A DNA stretch of 64,000 bases, from NCBI RefSeq assembly GCF_905163445.1, contig NC_053200.1, positions 9,982,001 to 10,046,000 on the forward strand, given 5' to 3'. This stretch comes from Pararge aegeria (taxonomy: Eukaryota; Arthropoda; Insecta; Lepidoptera; Nymphalidae). The notes beneath the pieces are model-generated. The model was not told the origin of the DNA and made no database searches. It worked only from the letters and a program-made list of their open reading frames with translations. A program made the position numbers and the translations under genes. The first letter of the stretch is position 1; every line of letters starts with the position of its first letter. Of this stretch, positions 11,190-23,825 are shown in pieces.

Positions 11190-11346
11190 GTGGACTACAC
11201 ACACCGTTGAAAACTCCTAGGCATGCAGGTTTCTTCACAACGCTTTCCTTCACCGTTGATGAAAGTGATATTTTAATTGGTTAAAACGCATTCGAACTCG
11301 GCCCCCCGAAAGTGAAGTCGAGGCTAACCCAACGGGCTATCACCGC
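11190..11346 (-). mobile_element. SINE C, minus strand, 5' half
   Basis: Contains GGCATGCAGGTTTCTTCACA, CTTTCCTTCACCGTTGATGA, TCGGCCCCCCGAAAGTGAAG and GGGCTATCACCGC, i.e. the tRNA-like head in reverse. Confidence 0.75.
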
Positions 11347-11877
11347 TTCGCTATTATATTTCGATTAATAAACATTTATTTAAATATTCTGTTAGGTTAT
11401 TTTGACACAATCATCCAAACTGGCGGACCTTCGTCATAACAACGAATGCCAACCCAATTTACTTATTATTTAATTTCAGTTGAGTCTTTTTTTAGCTATA
11501 CGTTTGTCACGGGAAACAGAAATAGTAATAAGCTAATCGTTTGCGGCTCCGAACACCATTCGTATTCATTAATCTCAGTAAATAGAATAAAAGGTAGTAG
11601 GGAGCGGGTATGAGTGAAGATTGCCTCCGCTTTCAATGAGAGAGAGGGCCCTCCGCAGTCGCGATACTATTATTAGTAGTTAACTCAATTTGCGGCATAT
11701 TGTTTGAGAGGAGCGTAATGACAGGCGAGGCCGGAGCATCGTCATGGCTACCCTCGATCCGCCGCAATCCGGACGTGAATTACCGTCGTAATAACTACCC
11801 GCGATGTAATGTGATCCCTATATAATATTTTAACCATCATATTTATTTAAGAAAATTTTATACGTTGCACTAGATTT

Positions 11878-12145
11878 TTTTGGGAGTTAAGATACCTACT
11901 TCTTCTTTTCAACACCCGGCGCAAATACGATGGGGTGTAATAAGTTTGACACGTCTTTGTGTGTGTGTGTTTGTCCGTCTGTTTTTTTTCTTCATCTTGT
12001 TTCACGGATTAACCTATTTTTTTTTTGTTAGAAAGGTGAATTGGTCGAGAGTGTTCTACGCTATGTTCCATGAAAATCGGTCCAAGTTGGCCACCGCCAC
12101 ACAATGGCGTATTACATATTTTTGCACAACCCCCTCCATATGAGT
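11878..12145 (+). repeat. Repeat I, copy 1 (GT/TCTG-containing)
   Basis: Contains TTTTTTGGGAGTTAAGATAC, a GTGTGTGTGTTTGTCCGTCT run and AAAATCGGTCCAAGTTGGCC. The last block and the GT/TCTG tract recur in order at 19030-19195, so both are copies of one dispersed repeat. Confidence 0.5.
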
Positions 12146-12649
12146 ATGAAATGAAAGGGCTTGACTAGTAGAATAATATACAGTATATTGATATTATTGC
12201 TGGGTAAAATATATGAATTTGGTGAATTCTGGATAAAAACGCTTTCTAATGGTGAAAGATTGAAATTGGTTTAACAGTTTTCTTCTTCCTATTTATAATA
12301 CTAATAGAAAATAGTTCCTCATTTTAATAATGTAGGCTGGACATACCGATGTCTACCCAAATTATGTCATCGCGGTGTTACAAGAATTTTGGCGTAATAA
12401 CTCAATATGTCAAATAATTAAAGTATAATACTTATACCGTCATATCTTATTCTATTATAATAATTAATACTCTTAGTTGAAACCCGAGGACTCGCTCGAA
12501 TAAACATAATCAAGGGCAATTAACATTCATTAAATATAAACTGGTAAGCTAATGGTGTACTGGAGCTGGACTGTTTAAAGATGCCCTTTAAATCCGCGAT
12601 ACCAAGCGCGTACAATCATATTTAATCATAGTATTAGGTTTGACAGTGA

Positions 12650-12945
12650 AGCGGTGATAGGAGCTCGACTCCACTTTCGGGGGGGCCGAGGTCGAATTCC
12701 AGCACACACCCTCTAACTTTTCAAAGTTATGAGCGTTATAAGTAATTAAAATATCACTTCAACGGTGAAGGAAAGCATCGTGTGGAAACCTGCATGCCTG
12801 AGAGTTCTCCATAATGTTCTCAAAGGTGTGTGGAGTCCACCAATCCGCAGTGGTCCAGCGCGGTGGACTACTGACTTAACCCCTTCACATGGTGGGAGGA
12901 GACCCGTGCCCTGTAGTGTGACGGTTTAATATGATGATGGTTAGG
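12650..12945 (+). mobile_element. SINE C, full length
   Basis: Head GCGGTGATAGGAGCTCGACT with CTTTCGGGGGGGCCGAGGTC; body CTTCAACGGTGAAGGAAAGC, GTCCACCAATCCGCAGTGGT; end GGAGGAGACCCGTGCCCTGT with a (GAT)n tail. The tRNA-like head is degraded at box A. Confidence 0.85.
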
Positions 12946-14136
12946 TTTTATATAGATTAAGGTGTATTTGGTTTTCCAACGAGCTTACGCGAGCTCTAAT
13001 AAGAATACGAAGAAATCTCATATTGGCGATTCTGTATATTATGAATCAAGTTGGTAGATCTGTTTTTAATTTTGACACAAAAAAAACAGACAACAAATTA
13101 AAAGAAAGAAATTAAAAAAAAAAATTATATATTTTATATACTTTGTACCACTCCCTTTTATTTTTAAATTTATTAGTAACTTTCTACATTTTACTTGAAA
13201 CCAACGACTTCAATGATATAGAAACGCTCTTCCATACTAATAAATTGGTACAATATTTTCTAACGCCATCTATTGGTGGAGTAGGTGAAGCATTTGAATT
13301 AGGTTAAAGATAATTTAAAATCAGATGCGTCAACTAAAGGAGTGGTTGAAATAAATACATTTTAATTAGTCACGTTACACGACATCGTCACTGTTGTATT
13401 AAATAAATGTTAAAAATATTAAAATTAAAACTCAATTATTATTAAAATAAAAACTTATTAATACTTAAAGATACTTTAGAATTTAAAGTTTTTCTCACAC
13501 TAAAGTTGGTCGCATCGTGAATTTTGCTTACAGATAAGGGTCGACCTTTTAACCGTCTAGTAAAAGCGAAGGTTTTCCATATTGTATATTTATTCGAGGA
13601 ATCTAGGCCAATTTAGGTGTTTTTTTAGTTCGGTAAGAGATATTTTCGAATAGTTTCCATTAAAACTTGAACGGGATTTGAATATTTTTGCACAACGTCG
13701 GGCTATCTAACATCTGCCATTTATTTTTTTTGCAAAATCGTGGCCACGCATAAAGTCTGTATTAATCAAAAGCTGGCCTCATCAATACAAAATGTTCAGC
13801 AAGTTTTAGGTTTCCGAGATATTAAAAGATATACTGGTAGTCTTTATTATTTATAGTTAAACTTGCAAATTTACATACAATTTTATTAGATCGGCGGTAG
13901 AAAAAAAAATGTATAACATTGCAATAGTAACGCAGTATTGATTCTTATTCAAATAAATAGTCTTATCGTCAAGGTTATTTATATAGCAGTAAATACTTTT
14001 AAATTTATTCCAATCGGGAATTTTATGTATAATAATATATTGAGTATAATAAAATTAAGGATGCAACTAAACAAAACTTAATTGAAAAAGTACACCCCTA
14101 CTAGTACTTTTTACAATAATACACAACCTTAAAATA

Positions 14137-14155
14137 CTTACCTTACCTTACCTTA
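14137..14155. repeat. (CTTAC)n microsatellite
   Basis: CTTACCTTACCTTACCTTA, nearly four units. Confidence 0.85.
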
Positions 14156-14744
14156 AATTGTCGCGGGCAACAGCATGTCGATAGATAAAGCTCCTTCAAG
14201 TTTTTACTTTGGTCGATCTTCTTTTTGCATTTTCGTGTAAACATAGCATTATAAAATGTACAACGACAGCTGATGAAGGCTTTGTATCTGTGAGGTCAGT
14301 CCGTAATAACATCCTTTTCCTTTGTGTCCCCGCGAGTAGCTATTTTTCTCGACGTCCCGCGTCCCGCTGTGCTGTCCCGGCCACTCGTTCTGACACTGTA
14401 TAATATTCCCCGAGCGATGTATACCAACTCGTTCTAGTATTAGAATATACTAGTTACTATCCGCAACTTCGTTCGCGTCTAAATTTTGATGTGTATGCAT
14501 TTGTTATTCTCTTACCCACTATGCAAAAAAAATTTAAATTCTTGTTCTGTCAAAAACAACCGTACATTTTTCTGGGATACAGCGAAGTTACTATACAATT
14601 GATGAATTTCTTAATGTAACGGTGGCTTGATGGCATCCAGCTCCGCTTTTATCTCTTACAAGATCTGTGTGGGACTTAACAAATAAAAAAATTGTGAATA
14701 TTATTAGAGTTTCAACCTATACATTTCTTCCTGTGCTAGATACA

Positions 14745-14885
14745 TTTCTTCTGGCAAAGATGTGCCGTGCTGAAAAGTGGTACCGCGTAGAAACCTATTA
14801 GGGTGCTATTATGAACTAAGACTTATTAATTACCACCAGGTGAGATTGCAGTCAAAAGCTAACTTGTAGTGGATTAAAGCAAAAG
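14745..14885 (+). repeat. CR1-like LINE tail (repeat B)
   Basis: Contains CGCGTAGAAACCTATTAGGG and ACCAGGTGAGATTGCAGTCA, then CTAACTTGTAGTGG and an A-rich end. Confidence 0.6.
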
Positions 14886-16023
14886 TTAATCAACCAGTTA
14901 GTCTAACGGAATAAAGTTAAGCGAAACCTAATAGGAAACTTCTAATTACGCTAAGATGCTAGCGAGGCGCATGATGTGCTCACTGTAGAAAAGGAGCAAC
15001 AAGGCGTGACATGTCGAGCACTCCCAAGATATATACCGCAACAGGCGTGATTCACCACGGCACCTGCGACTCACATAAGGCAAGCCAAAGTATAACTTGT
15101 ACATTAAACTTTTAGATTCATTTTCCCCTAAACAAACATACCGGACAGTTTTCTTAAAATGCTCTCGGTAAAGATCACTTTCGTGCACTAGACTTCCTTT
15201 CAAAACGAGACACCACAATATTTCAGCACTTCCGAGAAATAACAATGCTTGAGAGAACACTACGGTGCGGGGGTAAACTTGAACAACAGAGGCATTGGAT
15301 CTCCATCATACCTGAAACTAGACTGTAATATTTCGTGTATACATATAATATAGCATTAAACTGTATTGTCTTTATTGTATCGTAAGCAAGAAACTTTAAA
15401 CTTATGATATACTGGTACATTTCATTCGACTTATGTACCAAAATTTTTGTACTCTTGAGTCTCTCATACGTACATTACAAACGTAGCACTCTTAAATCTT
15501 GTGTTCTTGGAATTAAAACTGTCTTTGATGTGCCGCGTATGGACGTTTCTTGTACAGTTAAAGATTCAAGTTTGTAAACAAAGATCCACATATAGCTACA
15601 AATAATATGTGAACATATATATTTAGTAGCAGATACACTGTGTTTTTCCTTTCCTCCGAGTACAGATTCTGATAAGTAAATTTTTCCCATCAATTATCAC
15701 CGAAAGTTATTGCGAACTTCACTAGGCTATCACTTCGAGTACATTTAACAGTTACAAAAAAGTCTCTCTTTTACGTTTAATAATATTTTTTGCTTACTAA
15801 GAACCTCTTGGAAGAATCATACAACAACAAGGGAAAAGTTGTAGAGCGAAGAAAAAAAAACGCTTTAAGCTCCTGTGAGAGCTTTGAACTCCAGAGCAGA
15901 ATGTGTATTGAATAAAAAATAATTATTGGTTCAAATTATCCGTAGGAGTAAGTTGAAATTATTTCCTAAAGTAGGTATTACTAGCAGGAATATTCATTAG
16001 TCAATAACATTTTATATAAATAA

Positions 16024-16412
16024 CTAGTGTACCCAGCCCGCTTCGCCGGGCTTGATTTTGCTTTATTTTATTTAAACAATAAACTTACATCATAATTTTT
16101 TTAATTTAAGTCTCATAATATATTAAAATCATTTATTTCTCTCCGTATTCATTCTCTTCTATTCTATTCTCGAGCGGGTGAAGATCATTATCTCCACCCA
16201 TGTACACCCAACAATAGAATACCATCATAGCAAATAAAAGCTGTATTTGACAGTTTGACAGTTCAAAAATAGGAGTGCTCCGATCGTCACCAAACTTTAC
16301 AGGATTACTCGCCAGGTCAATTCGGAGATTCCCTGAAAGTTTCATTGAAATCGGTCCAGCCGTTTCGGAGCCCATACGGAACATACCCACACACTTTCTC
16401 TTATATATATAG
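16024..16412 (-). mobile_element. Non-autonomous Helitron-like element, minus strand
   Basis: The plus strand begins CTAGTGTACCC followed by the hairpin AGCCCG-CTTCGC-CGGGCT (16035-16052), which reversed is a hairpin just before a CTAG end. The other end carries AAATCGGTCCAGCCGTTTCG and a TATATATAGAT run. The ORF seen here is a by-product. Confidence 0.55.
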
Positions 16413-16465
16413 ATGCATAGCAATATTTTCACACCATGTATATTTAAATTACCACCATAACAACA

Positions 16466-16600
16466 AGTAGTAGTAAAGCTTTACAGTAGTAGAACTTTCA
16501 AATTATTATGTCAATACGAAAAAGCTCGTCCAGGAAAACTACTACTAATACCATGATTAGCTCTTCCGCCAATCAGCAATGCTGTGTTCCGGTCTGAATG
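16466..16600 (+). repeat. Dispersed repeat D, 5' part
   Basis: Contains GTAGTAGAACTTTC, AAGCTCGTCCAGG and CAATGCTGTGTTCCGGTCTG. The 3' half is missing. Confidence 0.5.
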
Positions 16601-17714
16601 CGAAAGTGTCTTTACGCCCAAACTGTATGCCCAAAATGATTTTCTTCAAGCAAGATCAAATTTATTTCGGGCATATAGTTCGTTAAAAAGCGTAGTAACT
16701 AAGTCTTTATCCTAGGAAGTACTTTTTATCCCAAGAAGACAAACGGTTCCCATGGGATTTGTAAAAACTGTAATAAACGAGGACGAAGACCGTATAACTA
16801 GTATAGTGCTATCTTTAACACCTAATAATAACAACAGGTGTCAAAATTAACTCTTTATGTCAATTTATGAAAGTCCTTTTTGATATGCTATCTATTGTAA
16901 TGACTTAATAAACGTCGTAATGTTCCCAAGTTTTAACCCGAGTGGTTCAGATTGTTTTTGCAATTTGACAGCCCTAAACAAAATGCGATCTGAAAATACC
17001 GGGTAAGTGGGCGAAACTCGTGTATCGAATACTTTGAAAAGCTTTGTTATATATTTTTTAAAGAACTTTTATTCCTGAGCCCGTTTGCTCTGCATGCTCG
17101 TAAACATTTTCTGTATTTTATTGTTATTTTTAAGCCGTTTGAAGATGGTGCCTGTTAGCATTTAATTGCTATAGGAATTTTTCCCATCAGACGCAATATT
17201 GGCTTCAGAATAAAAATATAAGAATATGGGATTGTTTAATTTCTACGTTATAAAATCGGTAAGTACATAAATTATACTCCTATATCAATGTACTTACTGA
17301 CTGTAAAGATACTACAGGCTATTTATTATATCATGAAAATCAATTTGGACAGTTATACTGAGTGAACTGGACAGTCCGGGTAGAGATTTCCTTTTAGCTG
17401 GAAACATTTCAAACTGATCTATGAATTCATTTAGCTGAAAGCGGGATTGAAAGCGTCCTGCTTCATATTCGGTTTCGGGGTATTTATACTTCAATCGAGT
17501 TAAAATGCGTTATGTCACGTTTTAGGGATTTCGTGCCCATTGATAAAAAAGTATAAAATATCTGAAGCGGAGGTGTATTTTGTGTAGGGAACTTTTTTTT
17601 GGAGACAGGTCAGTGGGATGATAACGTGAATTTTTTACTGAAGATAAATTAATTTTGCTCAATGAAAATGGCATATAATTAAGAAAATACGAATAATTAG
17701 AACTTCACAGAAAC

Positions 17715-17720
17715 ATATTA

Positions 17721-17751
<31 letters not shown>

Positions 17752-17755
17752 TTTG
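17715..17755. repeat. (TA)n followed by poly-T
   Basis: An uninterrupted TA run passes directly into a T run of about twelve. Confidence 0.9.
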
Positions 17756-18045
17756 TATAAGTATTCAATGTATTCGGGTAGTGACCGTTGTTAAAACCAA
17801 ATAAATAAAATAAAAACGCCAAATTGCATTGCAGCGACATTAGGAGAAATTTTGTGAATTTTTCAAGAGATAACATGAAGTTAATTTCTCTTTGACGTTA
17901 TAATAATTTCAGTATTTCCTTTTTTTGTGTTTTTACTTTTAATTAATTTAAATGTGACTTTTTATTCACTGTGGAGATTTTTGTAAAATGATTATAGACA
18001 CATTTTTGCACGCAAATCGTGGCAGGATATGTGAAACTTATAAAA

Positions 18046-18073
18046 ATTAATTAACACATATGTGTTAATTAAT
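18046..18073. repeat. 28-bp perfect palindrome
   Basis: The 14-bp arm ATTAATTAACACAT is followed directly by its reverse complement ATGTGTTAATTAAT. The same TTAACACAT core forms the palindrome at 39899. Confidence 0.85.
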
Positions 18074-18111
18074 GTACCACATTCAAGCAAAATAAAAAAT
18101 GATTGATTGAT

Positions 18112-18245
18112 TGATAATAGTTCGCTGCTCAAATATGACTTAAAGGTAGCAAGTGTGCCAATATCAAGCCATCTGTTTCGGTAGGTGGATAACTTGCCAC
18201 AGCGAATGCCTCCCACCAGACATAGTTGATTATTTAATGAACAGT
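18112..18245 (-). repeat. Possible CR1-like LINE tail (repeat B), degraded
   Basis: The reverse strand shows GGTGGGAGGCATTCGCTGTG and GTTATCCACCTACCG, equivalent to the 5' part of the family. The rest is not recognisable. Confidence 0.35.
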
Positions 18246-19029
18246 CCAAATAAAAATATTATACCTAAATTACTGCAATAGTATGGCCTTTTTTTTTTAA
18301 ATCCCGTCTTATGCGTAAGATTATTGTAAGTATACCCTTTTATAAATCATTGCATTGATTACGAGTCATTCGCTTTTTTACGATGAGAAGCCTGTCCTGT
18401 ACTTAAAAATATCATGTAAATAAATCCTGCGACTAAAAAGCAAAAGCAAAAGCCTTTATAGGTACGTTTTTTTTCTGAAAAGGTTTTTATTAGTTGCCAA
18501 TGAAAATAGATAAACCATTTACGTTAGAACCATTGTCTTTGTCAATGAGACTAAATTCGATGGGGTTGCAGCGCTAATTACAGTATTCCCATCGCCAACT
18601 TTAGGCTTTTTTCCATTCCAAAATAATATAACTATATAATCAAACAAAATATTCACGTCGCTTAAAGGCCTTTTTTTGGAAGTCGGCTGTTTTTATTAGT
18701 ATTATTTTTATTGAAACAAATATTTCAACTCAAGTGTCTATTGAAAATGAAATCTGGTCACGTTAAAACAAAGCTGTGTACACGTACTTATAATATATAA
18801 TGTTATACGGTTGTTATATTGGTAAGCGTATTAAATGTAACAATACTGAGTAATATGTAAAAACAGGTCGGATTACAGGCGAAGAGTAAATTAAACAATG
18901 GACACGGTATCGGAATAATGATATATTCTCGTGAAAATGGATGTTATAATAATTATTATTTATTACGAAAATCCTTTGTAAATTGAAACAATAGCAGCTT
19001 ACCACTATAGAACAGAGTGAAATATATTG

Positions 19030-19195
19030 TGTATATAAATATATTGTGTCTCTCTCTCTCGGTGTGTGTGAGAGTGTGTGTGTTTGTGTTTGTTGTGTGT
19101 GTGTGTGTCTGTCTGTCTGTCTGTCTTTGGCACCCTAGATTATTTCTTTAATTCGCCTTTGAAATGATGATAATCGGTCTAAGATGGCCGCCGCT
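19030..19195 (+). repeat. Repeat I, copy 2, with GT and TCTG microsatellites
   Basis: A (TC)n/(GT)n tract and TCTGTCTGTCTGTCTG run at about 19048-19126 is followed by TAATCGGTCTAAGATGGCCG, matching copy 1. It runs directly into a SINE A 3' half. Confidence 0.5.
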
Positions 19196-19300
19196 GTATA
19201 TTATTCATAAAAATATTCATCAGTCGCCTTCGTACCTAACACTTACTTTTGGGCTAGATGGCTATAAGTGTATTGTAGAAGTATATGATTATTGTAAGCC
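19195..19300 (+). mobile_element. SINE A, 3' half only
   Basis: Contains ATAAAAATATTCATCAGTCG and CTTTTGGGCTAGATGGC, the 3' half of the tRNA-headed SINE A. The tRNA-like head is absent. Confidence 0.6.
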
Positions 19301-19604
19301 TAGTTAGTTACAGAGTATAGAAGCAATGACACTATTACCCATCCCGTTTCCGGGGAAAAGGCCTGCCCTAGTCTAATCCAGGTTTGAGAATCTTGAGCAG
19401 TTCTGTGCCACAAGGGGCATATAATTATAGTATATATAAATTCATCGATGGCTGAAAGAGATATTTTATGCAGGTTTCTTTGTGTAACACATACATTTTT
19501 GTTTGTTATCACTGTTCTGGTACATAAATAAATAAATAGATAAGAAATAAATAGAATCGACTCGCTGCTGGGGCAATTTCTGAATTTGCTCTGGTCTGGT
19601 CTAG

Positions 19605-19812
19605 TGGGCTCAGCCTTGGCTAGTTACTACCCTACTGACAAAGAAGTGCTGCTCAGAAACTCAACATTCCGGTACGATGTCGCGTAGAAACAGATTACTG
19701 GTACAAGTTTAATATCACTGTAATTCCCCTAACAGGCTAGCACACTACCATCTTACACCGCATCATCACTTACCAGCAGATGAGATTGCAGTCGAGGGCT
19801 AACCTTTACTCA
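19605..19812 (+). repeat. CR1-like LINE tail (repeat B), long copy
   Basis: Contains TTGGCTAGTTACTACCCTAC, TTCCGGTACGATGTCGCGTA, CGCATCATCACTTACCAGCA and GAGATTGCAGTCGAGGGCTA, all blocks in order. Confidence 0.65.
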
Positions 19813-20569
19813 GCGTACTCAGCGTGCCATTAAATAGATGACGTCGATTCCCTATCTCCAGATCATTGCAAGACCATTTATTGTTAGAAGATCCCAATTG
19901 ACCGTACCATTTTAGGTCGTCCTGGAAATCAAATCCAGAACCCCGTGATCCATTATCCACCATGCGTACCACAAGTCCAACGAGGCACATGCATATAACT
20001 ATCAAAGTGTGGTATAAAAACTATGGTTGTGGAGCTGTCAACTGTATAATACCCTTCCTAATATGATTGTAATTTCCACACATTGAACAAAGTCTTCCGG
20101 GGAAAAGCTTCAGCAAAGAAAGCGAGAATTTTCTACAAAAATTAGTTTCTACAAAAGATGAGATGTTTAAACTTTAACACTATGTCAATTAGAAAATGAA
20201 TTAAGCACTATTTAAAAAAAAAAATGGTAATTCCATTAATTTTAAATCTCAAACGACAGGGAAATGTAAAGCGGATGCCGTAGAAATAGCTAGAATATCT
20301 CAAACGAGAGTTTTCGGGCTATACGAAATAGGGAGTATCCGATGTCCGCTCGGGGGCCGAAATAATGCCATTTCCGATGGGGCCCGGCGGGCATGTCGAC
20401 AACGAGATTAGGGAAAAAAGACGGGAATTTAATAACACTACTGACACAAGACTTGTGACAAATAAACACACGGGATACACTGCGCCAAGGGTCACTTGCC
20501 AGTGCCAGTTCTATGTATTGTTTGCTGTTTATGTTCACATCGACTAGAGTCAGTCGGTCACAACTACTT

Positions 20570-20835
20570 TCAGCAGTAGAGCTTTTACGCCCGGGGAAGA
20601 ACTACCAGCGCGCTCTTATCTGCCGCTGACTAGCATTTTGCTGCTGTGCTGTGTACCGGTCTTGGACCATGAACACAGGTACATGAGGCTCAACACTTAC
20701 GCCTCAGGTTTATGGACACGGGGCGGCAAGTTGCAGGACGTGTCGTTGTATGCCCCGGTAAGTGTCGCTCGGTTTATAGCCGAAGCTTTTCGTTCGGCGA
20801 GCCATCAGCTCGGTCCGTCAATTAAAAGTGGAAAA
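20570..20835 (+). repeat. Dispersed repeat D, near-complete copy
   Basis: Starts CAGCAGTAGAGCTTTTACGC and includes TACGCCTCAGGTTTATGGAC, TGTATGCCCCG and CTCGGTCCGTCAATTA. It explains the ORF that spans this region, which is therefore not a gene. Confidence 0.65.
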
Positions 20836-20904
20836 TCTTTAAATGAGCAATTCTTGTTTAGATATAATTGGAATCTCGGAATCGGCTCCAACGATTTCCA
20901 TGAA

Positions 20905-20975
20905 ATTTAGTATACAGGGGGTTTCAGGGCGATAAATCGATCGATCGCGGACGAAGTCGCGCGAACTTTAGTATT
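20905..20975 (+). mobile_element. Helitron 3' end fragment
   Basis: Contains TCGATCGCGGACGAAGTCGC followed by GCGAACTTTAGTATTAG, like the ends of the other Helitrons but without an exact CTAG. Confidence 0.35.
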
Positions 20976-21058
20976 AGAAGGTATTAAGTTAACAAACCTG
21001 ACATCTATGTTACATTCGTCCTTTGTATTAAGTGATTTGTGTTTTAGTGCCGGTTGAG

Positions 21059-21083
21059 TACGGTATCGTGATATGATACCGTA
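21059..21083. repeat. Short perfect hairpin
   Basis: TACGGTATC and GATACCGTA pair across a 7-nt loop. Nothing else nearby indicates function. Confidence 0.7.
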
Positions 21084-22199
21084 TAGCTGAACAGAACGTA
21101 ACGTGCTGGTTGCAAGCTTTGCATGTAAGCGTTTATTATAACGAATTTCCGTATTTTTGTTTGTTTGTCATTACCCACTCGGCTAAACGGCAAGACGGCT
21201 AGACCGCTTAATTTATTATAACGAAATTAGACAAAAATATAGCTTGCAGTATCTTGGAGGCGATGTATGATGACGATGACGATGGAGTACGAGAAAGTCA
21301 TTAATAAAAATAAAACCATTCCTATGAGATTTCGAAAAAAATCTCAATTAAACGCAATCGCGGGGCTAGTTGTAGATGTTATATTTATTTCCGTGTTAGC
21401 ATCTTGTTAAACAATTACTTGCATCGAAATTTTCTAATAAATCTTATTTAAATTTTTCTTTTACGGTTTTCCAAGATAAATCAGTATTCCCACTGTTCAT
21501 TTGAATGCATTTATGTAAAAGGCGTTTATTGTAAAATTTTGCCAGCTTTTAAATCTGCGGTGTCTGCGGTATCGGCGTGGGTTCAGAAAGCGGAAGTTCA
21601 CTAAAAACGTTTCGTGATAAACGGGCACGTGACCGGGACCAAGAGTCGTTGCCACAGCGTAGTGATCACGAATATTACAGAACGCTTGCTAGTGAAAATC
21701 TTACGTTAAATGTTTTTTTTTTTTTTTTAAAGAAACATCATTTGTGAATTTTACAGTATTGGAGATAAAATTGTATTTGATATTGATTGGGCATAATTAA
21801 CAGCTTTACCAGCTACGCAGTCTCATTTGTGTGTGGGAAGTGCGGAGGCAGATTAATTTATTTATATTTAACTCGCCTGTACGATTTTCGCAAAGTTTAA
21901 TTTTCCGATACCCACCATTCACTCCTATTCTTCCTTCAAGCATTGAAAAAAATAACGCTTCTACACATTTTATTAACTGACTAAAATTCTAATAGTTCCA
22001 TTAAATTGTCAACTCTATTTCATCATTTTAGGAATGTAGTAAACCTTTCTTAGCGGACGCATAACGCAGGACTATCATTCAATTTTTCAAGCCTCATATA
22101 ATAGAAATACTACTCCTCATCAAATACTACTCATGCTACTCCTAGTACAGTCCTTTATCGGTCTCACATTTCAATCTGACCATTCGCCTTCAAGCTATT

Positions 22200-22345
22200 T
22201 AGCGTTCCGGTACGATGTCACGTAGAAACCTATCAGAGGTATGGGTTTTGTATAACTTCCATACTTTACCTTATGTGCATGATCACTTACCCCCAGCTGA
22301 GATTGCTGTCAAAGGCTTACTTGTAGTGTGATAAAAAAGTTAGAG
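22200..22345 (+). repeat. CR1-like LINE tail (repeat B)
   Basis: Contains GCGTTCCGGTACGATGTCAC and GTAGAAACC, then CAGCTGAGATTGCTGTCAAA and an A-rich end. It lies about 35 bp before repeat E copy 1. Confidence 0.6.
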
Positions 22346-22382
22346 TAAGTAGTTAATAGTAGACAGTCCGTTTTTAAATATT

Positions 22383-22600
22383 GGATAGCAGCAGGCGTTA
22401 CTTTGTGTAATTCTATGCTAAAAGCGGGAGAAAATGATTGGTGCTATTTATAATTTCTTAAATCTTTAAATTCCACACCAAACTGATCTTCGGAAGTGTC
22501 CTCCTACGCACGTTTCGCTCCGAACTCCGGAGCATCCTCAAGAGATGTTGACTTTACAATGAATTATTAATAATAATCGTACTACAAGAATTATTGTGAA
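22383..22600 (+). repeat. Repeat E, copy 1
   Basis: Starts GGATAGCAGCAGGCGTTACT and shares with copy 2 the blocks TATTTATAATTTCTT, CCACACCAAAC and CTACGCACGTTTCGCTCCGA, plus AGATGTTGACTTTACAATGA. A hairpin GCTCCG / CGGAGC lies at 22517-22533. I did not find a clear target duplication. Confidence 0.75.
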
Positions 22601-23370
22601 GATCTGATGGTGAGTAAATTTTAAATTACACTTTACAGAATGTCCTGCTTTTCATGGACTATAAAAAATTAAGACGGTCCGTTTGTCTTACATTTTTTCG
22701 TTTGTATAGTTTGTAATACAAATGCAGGTACATAGGTACCCCGAACTTACTGAAATAGCTTCTCTACTCGAGCACAAAGCTCTACGAAAGTTAATTTAAT
22801 ACGCGCAACGCGGACAGCGACAAATCGCCGCCACTCCGCACCTACTTTGCATTAATATCCGCACTTTTATATTATTTAGCCGCACATTGAAATAGACAAT
22901 AGGAAATAGGATTGCGTGTTGGCACCTTAGCCGCATTCTCCCCACTTTGTGATAAGATGTAATATTTTCACATTATTCTATTTTATTTGTAAATAAAAAG
23001 TATCTTGTATCTTTTTTTAGGACGCCTCAAGCCATCCATCAATATGAGATATTGGTCAGGTTAGCTGTTAAGCCGAGTTTAACATAACTAGTTTTCGCCT
23101 ATTCGATAGTCGATATTCGACCATAACTCATTTTAAGGTTTAAGTTAGAACATTATTAGGGTTCTATTGTCAAAGACTTCTTTAACACAACTCATGACAA
23201 ATTGACAGATTTCGCCAAGGCTATTTAAAAAAGAATTATATACTCTTTTTTATTTATTTATTTATTTAGCAACGCACCCCGTGATGACATTACTATTAAA
23301 AGAATGTAACAACGAGTAATAATTACAACAAATTAAATTAAATTAAAACATAAAAATAAGCTATATAACA

Positions 23371-23420
23371 TTAAGGCCGTAGTCCACTACGCTGGCCCAG
23401 TGTGGATTGGTGAACTTTTT
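23371..23420 (-). mobile_element. SINE C, minus strand, short fragment
   Basis: Contains TTAAGGCCGTAGTCCACTAC then GCTGGCCCAGTGTGGATTGG. Confidence 0.6.
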
Positions 23421-23649
23421 CCACAGCTAAAGATTATTTGTTACTGTCTATTATCATCAAGCTTATTAAATATTTTTCAATAATTAATAATATTAATATT
23501 TTTTTATAACGGGGTTTATTATAACATTTTATTTGCGTATATGTGTCAAAGACATGGTTACGATAGTAACGTATTAAATCAATCGGTGGCGTTACAAAGA
23601 TGTTCTTCTAACCAATATTTTTTATTGTCTGTATTAATATCTTCCTATT

Positions 23650-23825
23650 TAATCAATCAATAGCTAGCACAGTCCGCTACTGGACTAAAGACCTCTTCCA
23701 GCGGAAGGGCTTAACCATACTGGTAAGAGGGGTTCGTGATCGCAGAAGATGGTAATTGCATAGCATAGAAGACGCTTTTACCACTTCTCCGTTGTATTCC
23801 GTTGCTACCTACCTATATAAGGTTA
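23650..23825 (+). repeat. Repeat G, copy 1
   Basis: G repeats carry CAGTCCACTGCTGGACTAAA, a variable middle and a CTCCGTT block followed by a CGCCTCGTACGAC-type end. Here: AGTCCGCTACTGGACTAAAG and CCACTTCTCCGTTGTATTCC. Confidence 0.5.

Larger units (their letters stand above)
8600..16020. other. Repeat-bearing non-coding DNA, block 2
   Basis: Stretches 8600-9120, 9835-10055, 10125-10530, 10775-11185, 11350-11875, 12150-12645, 12950-14740 and 14890-16020 are AT-rich with no recognisable gene. A short block near 14460 (CCGCAACTTCGTTCGCGTC) resembles Helitron or SINE ends but is too short to assign. Confidence 0.55.

Noticed and set aside
16133..16432. 99-codon minus-strand ORF
   Set aside because: Lies within a Helitron-like non-autonomous element.
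20638..20910. 90-codon plus-strand ORF
   Set aside because: Entirely within a D-type repeat and a Helitron end.
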